A stretch of 64,000 bases of DNA from Streptomyces sp. NBC_01264 (GTDB taxonomy: Bacteria > Actinomycetota > Actinomycetes > Streptomycetales > Streptomycetaceae): contig NZ_JAPEOX010000003.1 in assembly GCF_026340675.1 (NCBI RefSeq), forward strand, positions 62,001 to 126,000, read 5' to 3'. A program made the translations under genes and the position numbers. Position 1 is the first letter of the stretch. Every line of letters starts with the position of its first letter. The notes under the pieces were generated by a model. That model was not told where the DNA came from, did no database searches, and saw only the letters and a program-made list of their open reading frames with translations. Shown here in pieces: positions 58,175 through 64,000 of this stretch.

Positions 58175-60148
58175 ATGCGCGGCAAGGGGCCGACGACGGG
58201 GATCTCCCTGCTGCTGCCCGTCGCCGTGGCGACCCTGCGCAAGCGGTGGCTCGGCTTCGCGGGCTCCTTCGTCGCCCTCGCCCTGGGCGTCGCCCTGATC
58301 TCGGCCACGGGGCTGCTGGTCAGCACCTCCGCGGGGTTTGGGAACGACGACCCGTCGGCGCCGTCCCTGAGGAAGCTGCTCATCTTCATGGCGGGCATGT
58401 CCGGCTTCGTCTCGGTGTTCGTCGTCGCCTCGACGTTCGCCTTCGCGGTCGCCGGGCGGCGCCGCGAGACGGCGTTGCTGCGGGCGGTCGGGGCGACCCC
58501 CCGTCAGGTCAGGCTGCTCGTCCTGGGCGAGGCGGTCGTCGTCTCGCTGGCGGCCTCGCTCTGCGGGGCGCTGCTGGGCCTGGCCGTGGCGCCGCTGTTC
58601 GCCCGCTGGCTGGTCTCGCGCGGCGCGGCCCCCGAGGGCTTCACCGTGGAATTCAGCGCCGGGCCGCCGCTGATCGCGGCGGCGATCGAGGTCGGGGTGG
58701 CCGTGGCCGGCGCCTACGCGGCGGCCCGCCGCTCCGGCCGGGTGCGGCCCGTCGAGGCGCTCGGCGACGCGGCCGTCGACGGCCGGGTGATGACGCCCGG
58801 CCGCTGGCTGTGGGCGGTCGGCCACCTCGCCCTGCTCGCGGCCGTGCTGGCCCTGTTCACCACGATGCCGCCCGGGATGAGCCGGGACCCGCAGCTGCGC
58901 GACCCGCAGAACATGCCGGTCTGGTCGCTCCTGATCGGCATCATGGCGATCATGGCGGTGGCGTCGTTCGCCCCGCTCCTGGTCCCTCCACTGGTACGGC
59001 TGTTCACCCTGCCGGTGCCGCTGGCGTCCGGTGCCGTGGGTCTGCTGGCCCGGCAGAACGCGCTGGCCTCGGTCCGCCGTACGGTCTCCACCGCCACCCC
59101 GATCTTCCTGGTGGTCGGCCTGACCGGGACCGTGGTCGGCTCCACCCTGGCCTTCGGGGACGCCCGGACGATCCAGGCGCGCGAGGCGCTCGCCGCGCAG
59201 TACGTCGTCGAACCCGACGGCGGCGCGGCCCTGGCCCCGGGCACCGTGGAGGAACTGCGCCGGCTGGACGGCGTACGCACCACCACGGTCCGTACCACCT
59301 GGCTCACCGGCCTCGACGGCGACACCGCGGGCACCGTCGCGGCGACCGCCGTCGACGGGGACGCCGCCACGACCTGGCCGCTCCCCACCGGGTCCGGCTC
59401 GCTGGAGCGGCTCCGAGGCTCCTCGGTCGCCGTCTCCGGCACGCTGGCCGCGGCCAACGGCTGGCAGGTCGGGGACACCCTCACCGGCTCGCTGGACGAC
59501 GGCGCCCCCGTCACCCTGACCGTGGTCGCCCTGGTCGAGACGCCCCTCAGCCTCGCCGAAGTGCTCCTGCCGTACTCCGTCGTGGCCGGGCACCTGGAGG
59601 GCGACCCGCAGCCCACCGCCGCCTTCCTCTCCACCTCCCCGGGGGCTCCGGCGCCGGTGCTCGCCGCGGCCTCCCGCGCGAAGGTCACGGCGGACGCCGC
59701 GTGGGGCGGGAAGGACGACCCCCGGTCCCGGTCCGACCGGATCGCGATGATCGCCCTCCTGGGCCCGGCACTGCTCTACGCCCTGATCGCGATCGTCAAC
59801 ACGATGGTGATGTCGACCGGCGACCGGCTGCGGGACTTCTCCACGCTCCGCCTCACCGGCGCCGACAGCCGACAGGTGCTCTCCGTGGTCGGGGTCGAGG
59901 CGGCCCTGACCGCGGCGACCGCCACGGTGCTCGCGCTGCTGGTCACCACCGGGACCCAGGCCGCCACCCTGATGCTGATCGGGCAGCGGATCCTGGTGTC
60001 CGGCCCGTCCCTCCCCCTGAGCCTGCCGTGGCCGGCGATCGGCGCGGCGGCTGCCGCGGGACTCGGCCTCGCACTCGTCTCCAGCCTGCTGCCCGCGCGG
60101 CTCGCGCTGCGCGCACGGGCACCGGGCCTGGCGTCCGTACGTCAATGA
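58175..60148 (+). CDS. ABC transporter permease, FtsX/MacB-type
   Basis: A 657-residue membrane protein from ATG 58175. Two FtsX-like halves: the first has RKRWLGFAGSFVALALGVALIS, FVSVFVVASTFAFAVAGRRRETALLRAVGATPRQVRLLVLGEA (FtsX signature) and further helices; the second has VRRTVSTATPIFLVVGLTG, an extracytoplasmic domain of about 200 residues, ALLYALIAIVNTMVMSTGDRLRDFSTLRLTGADSRQVLSVVGVEA and closing helices. These permeases pair with a MacB/LolD-like ATPase, here most likely the one starting at 63957. Substrates are often peptides, antibiotics or lipids. Confidence 0.92.
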   Translation: MRGKGPTTGISLLLPVAVATLRKRWLGFAGSFVALALGVALISATGLLVSTSAGFGNDDPSAPSLRKLLIFMAGMSGFVSVFVVASTFAFAVAGRRRETALLRAVGATPRQVRLLVLGEAVVVSLAASLCGALLGLAVAPLFARWLVSRGAAPEGFTVEFSAGPPLIAAAIEVGVAVAGAYAAARRSGRVRPVEALGDAAVDGRVMTPGRWLWAVGHLALLAAVLALFTTMPPGMSRDPQLRDPQNMPVWSLLIGIMAIMAVASFAPLLVPPLVRLFTLPVPLASGAVGLLARQNALASVRRTVSTATPIFLVVGLTGTVVGSTLAFGDARTIQAREALAAQYVVEPDGGAALAPGTVEELRRLDGVRTTTVRTTWLTGLDGDTAGTVAATAVDGDAATTWPLPTGSGSLERLRGSSVAVSGTLAAANGWQVGDTLTGSLDDGAPVTLTVVALVETPLSLAEVLLPYSVVAGHLEGDPQPTAAFLSTSPGAPAPVLAAASRAKVTADAAWGGKDDPRSRSDRIAMIALLGPALLYALIAIVNTMVMSTGDRLRDFSTLRLTGADSRQVLSVVGVEAALTAATATVLALLVTTGTQAATLMLIGQRILVSGPSLPLSLPWPAIGAAAAAGLGLALVSSLLPARLALRARAPGLASVRQ

Positions 60149-60182
60149 GCCCTCCCTCTCCACCACTTCGAAGGAGCACGAC

Positions 60183-60491
60183 ATGACCGCGCAGACCGTG
60201 TCCGCCGCGCCGACCGACACAAGCGAGGCCGCCATCGCGGGGCTGAGGGACTCCATCGACCTCGTCGACAGGGAGATCCTGGAGCTGCTCGAGGACCGGC
60301 GCCGGCTCTCCGAGGAGGTCCAGCGCGTCCGGATGGCCTCGGGAGGGCGGCGCACCGAGCTGGGGCGCGAGAACGTGATCATCAGGCGTTACGCCGACCG
60401 CCTCGGACGGCCGGGCGGAGCGATGGCCCTGGCCCTGCTGGAGTTCTGCCGGGGATCGACGGGCGTGCTCGGCGGCGGCGCACCGCGCTGA
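60183..60491 (+). CDS. AroQ-type chorismate mutase family protein
   Basis: A 102-residue, all-helical protein from ATG 60183 with GAAGGAG upstream. IAGLRDSIDLVDREILELLEDRRRLSEEVQRVR, a short loop, and TELGRENVIIRRYADRL match AroQ: the conserved Arg in helix 1, Arg in the DRR segment and RE pair in helix 2 are visible, while the usual Lys of K/VxxxK is Arg. AroQ proteins convert chorismate to prephenate; cluster-linked copies usually serve 4-amino- or 4-hydroxyphenylpyruvate-type precursors or are relatives acting on isochorismate. It is coupled in direction with the permease gene. Confidence 0.85.
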   Translation: MTAQTVSAAPTDTSEAAIAGLRDSIDLVDREILELLEDRRRLSEEVQRVRMASGGRRTELGRENVIIRRYADRLGRPGGAMALALLEFCRGSTGVLGGGAPR

Positions 60492-60504
60492 CCGGCCCCT
60501 GACC

Positions 60505-60539
60505 GCCCGCCTGCCCCACGCCCCCGTGGGCAGGCGGGC
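60505..60539 (+). terminator. Terminator after chorismate mutase gene
   Basis: Arms at 60505-60519 and 60526-60539 (14 pairs, one bulged C), followed by CCGCCTCTTTT, a near-canonical T-tract. Confidence 0.82.
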
Positions 60540-60556
60540 CCGCCTCTTTTGGGCGA

Positions 60557-60597
60557 CCTAGGGGGTGTCCTGCCGATCAGGCCGGACACCCCCTAGG
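60557..60597 (-). terminator. Terminator overlapping the oxidoreductase stop codon
   Basis: Perfect 14-bp arms (60557-60570, 60584-60597) with a 13-base loop. The right arm contains the TAG of the minus-strand oxidoreductase gene at 60593-60595. Confidence 0.75.
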
Positions 60598-61804
60598 CGA
60601 CCCGGTCGGCGGGGGCCGGGGCCTGGTGCCGTCCGGCCTCCAGCTGGCGCAGGCGCGCCGCGCCTCCCGACTTCTGGTGCAGGCCGTACGAACCGGGCTT
60701 GGCCGCCTCATCGGCCAGGTGCTTGGGAATGACCTTGCAGACGAGTTCCTTGAGCTTCGCGCCCGGACGGCCGCCGATGGTGAACCACACCGCGACGTCC
60801 GCCCGGTCGGCGAACTGGAAGATGCCGGCGGTGCGGCCCAGGCTGATGCACTGGGCGGCGAACGGCCGGTTGAGGGTCGCCGGCGCCTCGTCCGCGATCC
60901 GGCTCAGGACCGTGTCGGCGGCGCGTGCGCCCAGCGGCATCGCGGCCTGGCAGCTCATCCGCAGCGGCAGGCCCGACGGGGCCGCCGAGTCGCCGGCCGC
61001 GACGATGCGTACGTCGTCCACGCTGGTCAGCGTCTCGTCCGTGAGGAGGCGGCCCAGCGGGTCCGTGGTCAGGCCGCTGCGCACCGCCAGGTCCGGCACC
61101 GCGAAGCCGGCGGTCCAGATCGTCACCGCGGCGGGCAGCTCCCGTCCGTCCGCGAGGCGCACGGCGTCGCGGGTCACCGCCGTCACCTTGCTGCCGGGGC
61201 CGTCGACGATGCTCACCCCGAGGCGGGCCAGCCGTGCGGCGACCGAGCGGCGGCCCCGGGCGTGCAGGTACGGGCCGAGGACCCCACCGCAGACCAGGGT
61301 CACGGTGCGGCCCTGCTCGGCCAGTTCGGCGGCCGTCTCGATGCCCGTCGGTCCCGCCCCGACCACCGTCACCACGGCGGTCTGCGGGGCCGCTTCCAGG
61401 GCCGGGCGCAGCCGCTGCGCGTCCTCCAGCGTCGCGATCGGGTACGCGAACTCGGCCGCTCCCGGCACGCCCGGGTCGGCGCTGCCGCTGCCCACCGCGT
61501 AGACCAGGTAGTCGTAGGCGAGCCGGGCGCCCGAGGTCAGCGCCAGGCCGCGGTCGTCGGCGTCGATCCGCTCCACCGTGTCGACGACCAGGGCGACCCC
61601 TTCGGCCAGGACGTCCCGGTAGGCGATGACCGAGGCGTCCGACCCGCCCACCAACTGGTGCAGCCGGACCCGGTGGACGAAGTCCGCGCGCGGATTGACC
61701 AGGGTCACCGTCACGTCGTCGCGCCGCGTCAGACGGTTCGCGGCCATGACGCCCGCGTATCCGCCGCCGATGACGACCACTTCGGTGTTCGCGTTCCGGT
61801 TCAT
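60593..61804 (-). CDS. NDH-2-like FAD-dependent pyridine nucleotide-disulfide oxidoreductase
   Basis: A 403-residue protein. ATG 61804 (MNRNANTEVVVIGGG) has GGAGA upstream; longer starts far upstream are unlikely. Two Rossmann loops: VVVIGGGYAGVMAANRL (FAD) and VTVVGAGPTGIETAAELAEQG (NAD(P)H), then the second FAD motif VDDVRIVAAGDSAAP. This is the type II NADH dehydrogenase pattern; there is no redox-active CxxC, and the C-terminal KELVCKVIPKHLADEA lacks a clear membrane anchor. Such enzymes oxidise NADH with quinones or other acceptors. It is divergent from the second SARP gene, so possibly part of that cluster. Confidence 0.88.
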   Translation of the reverse strand: MNRNANTEVVVIGGGYAGVMAANRLTRRDDVTVTLVNPRADFVHRVRLHQLVGGSDASVIAYRDVLAEGVALVVDTVERIDADDRGLALTSGARLAYDYLVYAVGSGSADPGVPGAAEFAYPIATLEDAQRLRPALEAAPQTAVVTVVGAGPTGIETAAELAEQGRTVTLVCGGVLGPYLHARGRRSVAARLARLGVSIVDGPGSKVTAVTRDAVRLADGRELPAAVTIWTAGFAVPDLAVRSGLTTDPLGRLLTDETLTSVDDVRIVAAGDSAAPSGLPLRMSCQAAMPLGARAADTVLSRIADEAPATLNRPFAAQCISLGRTAGIFQFADRADVAVWFTIGGRPGAKLKELVCKVIPKHLADEAAKPGSYGLHQKSGGAARLRQLEAGRHQAPAPADRVA

Positions 61805-62116
61805 CTCGTGTCTCCATCGCTCGCTTCGGGCGTTCTGGGCACAAGACACCGGCGCCCCGGCCCGTGTGACAGGTCCGCGGGTGTGACCCGCGCCACAGTG
61901 CGCATCCGGGGTGCGGAGGCGGCCCCGGCCGTACGGCCGGTCCTGCGGAGTTCCCCGGGCGGATCGGGGCGGCGCGGTGGAGGATCTACGGGGGCGGGGG
62001 CGGGGCGGGGGCGGCCGGGAGCGGCCCGGGGACTTTGGCGAAATCGAATCGAAAGCGGGGGGACAGAAGCGGTGGGCAGAGTGGGGGCACACCACACGAC
62101 TGCCAGCGGGGGAACC
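61805..62116. promoter_or_regulatory. Divergent region between oxidoreductase and second SARP gene
   Basis: A 312-base region containing the direct repeat GTGTGAC at 61864-61870 and 61881-61887 (start-to-start 17 bases) and a very G-rich run near 61980-62030 before the SARP gene. The spacing differs from the usual 11 or 22-base SARP heptamer spacing, so a SARP site is only a weak possibility. Confidence 0.4.
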
Positions 62117-63919
62117 ATGGAATTCTGCTTGCTCGGCCCCGTTGAAGCCAGACGCGACGGCCGGCCCGTGGGCCTCTCGGGGGCCAAAATGCGTACGTTG
62201 CTGGCGGCGCTGCTGCTCGCCCGGGGCCGGGTGGTGCCCGACTCCCGGCTGAGCTGGCTGTTGTGGGGCATGTGCCCGCCCGTGACGATGAGCGCGCAGA
62301 TCTACACGTACGTCTCACGGCTGCGCAAGCTCCTGGAGCCCGAGGTCACGATCGTCCGGCGGGCCCCCGGGTACGCCATCGAGGCCGAGGGCAGCCACAT
62401 CGACATCGTCGACTTCGAGCGGCTGGAGCGCCTGGGGCGCACGGCGCTCCAGCAGGGCAGGTACGACGAGGCGGGGACGCTGCTGGGCCAGGCGCTGGAC
62501 CTGTGGCACGGACCCGCGCTGGGGCACACCACGGAGTTCCTCGTCGAGAACGACGGACCCCAGTGGGAGGAGGGCCGGGCGGCGGCCCTGGAGAACCGGA
62601 TGGAAGCCGACCTCGCCCTCGGACGGCACCAGCAGGTCACGGCCGAACTCACGCGGTTGGTCGGCGAGTTCCCGCTGCGCGAGCGGATGCGTGCGCAGCT
62701 GATGACCGCCCTGTACCGGTCCGGACGCCAGGCGGACGCGCTGCGCTCCTTCCACGAGGGTCGCGGCACGCTCGCCGAGGAGCTCGGGGTGGAGCCCGGC
62801 GCCGAACTCACCGACGCCTACCAGGCGGTGCTGGACGGTTCGCTGGCCGTCGCGCCCGTTCCCCCCGGCGCCGGGGTGCTCGCCTTCGCCTCGCGTCCCG
62901 CGCCCGCGATGCTGCCCGCGGAGCCGGGCCCCTTCGTCGGCCGCGAGCGGGAGCTCGCCGCGGTCCGGCGCCTGCTGGCGCCCACCGGACGGCCCCGCCG
63001 GGGGCTGATCACCGGGATGGCCGGGGTCGGCAAGACGGCGCTGGCGCTGCGCGCCGCGCACGGCTGCGCGGAGGACTTCCCCGACGGACAGCTGTACGCG
63101 GACCTCGCGGACACGCAGGACGGTTCCAAGGACACCCGGGCCGTCCTGGCGCAGATGCTGCGCGCCCTGGGGCACGAGGCGGCGGGCGCCGCCCGTCACG
63201 ACCTCGACGAACTGGTGCGCCTGTACCGGGCCCGCACCGACGGGCTGCGGCTGCTCGTCGTACTGGACAACGTGACGGACGGCGGCCAGCTCTCCGCCCT
63301 GCTGCCCGCGGGGACGGCGGCGGCGGCGCTGGTGACCGGCCACCCCCACCTGGCTCTGGCGACCGGTCCGCACACCGTCGTCCTCGAGCCGATGGGCGAG
63401 GACGACAGCCTCGCCGTGCTCGCGGCGGCGGCCGGCACGGAACGCGTGGCGGCCGACCTGCCCGCCGCCCGGCGGATCGTGGAGCACTGCGACGGACTGC
63501 CGCTGGCCCTGCGGATCGCCGGAGCCCGGCTGGCCTCGCGGCCCCGCTGGTCGGTGGGGCTGCTGGCCGGACGGCTGGAGGACCCCGGCAACCGGCTGCG
63601 CGAACTGCGCTTCGGCGACCTGGACATGGGCCGCTCGCTGCGGCGGTGGGCCCGCCGGACCTCGGTACCCCTGGACATGCTGCGCCGCCTGGCGCCGCTG
63701 GGCGAGAGGTCGTTCACGGTGTCGGCCGCCACCATGCTGCTCGGCCTTTCCCACGCCACCGCCGAGGACCTGCTGGAACAGCTGGCGGACGCCTCCCTGA
63801 TCGAACCGGCCGACCCCGTCGGTGGCGTGCTCCAGTACCGCTTTCACCGGCTCGTACTGCTCTACGCCCGGTCCCTGCCCGTACGGATGGCCGATGCCGC
63901 GCTCCCTGCGGCGAGCTGA
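62117..63919 (+). CDS. SARP regulator with NB-ARC domain (AfsR-like, short)
   Basis: A 600-residue regulator from ATG 62117 (MEFCLLGPVEARRDGRPVG). Domains: winged helix (1-95, AKMRTLLAALLLARGRVVP), BTAD (95-245, with RERMRAQLMTALYRSGRQADALRSF), NB-ARC ATPase (from about 280: GMAGVGKTALAL Walker A, LLVVLDNVTDGG Walker B, CDGLPLALRIAG GLPL box) and a short winged-helix tail. The TPR domain of AfsR is absent. It probably activates the genes at the right end, including the ABC transporter. It is a different architecture from the SARP at 37747-39885, which has a cyclase-homology domain. Confidence 0.9.
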   Translation: MEFCLLGPVEARRDGRPVGLSGAKMRTLLAALLLARGRVVPDSRLSWLLWGMCPPVTMSAQIYTYVSRLRKLLEPEVTIVRRAPGYAIEAEGSHIDIVDFERLERLGRTALQQGRYDEAGTLLGQALDLWHGPALGHTTEFLVENDGPQWEEGRAAALENRMEADLALGRHQQVTAELTRLVGEFPLRERMRAQLMTALYRSGRQADALRSFHEGRGTLAEELGVEPGAELTDAYQAVLDGSLAVAPVPPGAGVLAFASRPAPAMLPAEPGPFVGRERELAAVRRLLAPTGRPRRGLITGMAGVGKTALALRAAHGCAEDFPDGQLYADLADTQDGSKDTRAVLAQMLRALGHEAAGAARHDLDELVRLYRARTDGLRLLVVLDNVTDGGQLSALLPAGTAAAALVTGHPHLALATGPHTVVLEPMGEDDSLAVLAAAAGTERVAADLPAARRIVEHCDGLPLALRIAGARLASRPRWSVGLLAGRLEDPGNRLRELRFGDLDMGRSLRRWARRTSVPLDMLRRLAPLGERSFTVSAATMLLGLSHATAEDLLEQLADASLIEPADPVGGVLQYRFHRLVLLYARSLPVRMADAALPAAS

Positions 63920-63956
63920 TCCGTATCCCCTCACCATCCACGAGAGACAGAGGAAT

Positions 63957-64000
63957 ATGAGCAACGACGCAGTCGTGCTGACGTCGGTGACCAAGACCTA
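63957..64000 (+). CDS. ABC transporter ATP-binding protein (5' end only)
   Basis: ATG 63957 with AGAGGA upstream begins MSNDAVVLTSVTKT-Y and is cut by the window end after 14 codons. The VVLTSVTKTY start is typical of ABC ATPases just before Walker A. It follows the SARP gene by 37 bases. Probably the ATPase partner of the FtsX-type permease at 58175-60148; only the family prediction is made, since no ATPase motif is visible yet. Confidence 0.6.
   Translation, partial: MSNDAVVLTSVTKT

Noticed and set aside
57893..60382. 829-residue minus-strand frame over the permease and chorismate mutase genes
   Set aside because: Low-complexity shadow; the plus-strand genes have clear family motifs and ribosome sites.
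61864..61887. SARP heptamer binding site
   Set aside because: Only two GTGTGAC copies with 17-base spacing instead of 11 or 22; kept only as a note in the promoter region.

Overview
The window is very high-GC actinobacterial DNA, almost certainly Streptomyces. The signs are dense G/C-ending codons, GTG and TTG starts, SARP regulators, ArpA/ScbR-type TetR and BTAD proteins, Streptomyces-type transposase relics and overlapping stop/start junctions.

Left part (1 to about 44.4 kb) is a modular type I polyketide gene cluster. Three collinear PKS genes lie on the minus strand. Transcription starts near 24.25 kb with a 4647-residue protein (KSQ loading module plus two KS-AT-DH-KR-ACP modules), continues with a one-module protein, and then a third PKS gene that runs off the left edge. 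All visible AT domains carry the malonyl-type HAFH motif and the loading KS has Gln in place of Cys, so an acetyl starter and malonyl extenders are expected. Divergent from the PKS is a plus-strand block: two SnoaL-like proteins, an ArpA/ScbR-type TetR regulator, a type II thioesterase, a metallophosphoesterase, a phosphopantetheinyl transferase and a 46-residue peptide, with stops and starts overlapping in the last five. Next come a class III aminotransferase (minus), a flavin reductase coupled to a cytoplasmic histidine kinase, an acyl-CoA carboxylase alpha subunit, a quinone-oxidoreductase-like enzyme, two paralogous acyl-CoA-dehydrogenase-fold monooxygenases, a PNPOx-fold protein, a SARP-cyclase-AAA regulator, an NmrA-type reductase and an MFS pump with a divergent HxlR regulator. 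The PKS layout plus aminotransferase, thioesterase, carboxylase and SARP resembles coelimycin-type polyketide alkaloid clusters (reductive release, then transamination); that product class is inference, since the PKS end is outside the window.

Middle part (44.4 to 51.7 kb) is accessory: two secreted FG-GAP/VCBS proteins (one frameshifted), a collagen-like Gly-X-Y protein, an uncharacterised secreted protein and a graveyard of broken transposases (two decayed copies of one family, an IS256-like fragment and an IS5-like C-terminus).

The 51.7 to 57.7 kb part is an uncharacterised minus-strand operon: a 55-residue secreted peptide, a 97-residue protein, two paralogous RmlC-like double-cupin proteins flanking a 92-residue helical protein, and an MFS transporter. 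It is divergent from a TrmB/LuxR-type regulator, with a perfect 21-bp inverted repeat between them. This is my best candidate for an undescribed system.

Right part (58.0 kb to the end) looks like the edge of another cluster: a 53-residue peptide abutting an FtsX-type ABC permease, an AroQ chorismate mutase, an NDH-2-like oxidoreductase, a second SARP (BTAD plus NB-ARC) and the first codons of an ABC ATPase. No tRNA, rRNA or CRISPR array was seen.
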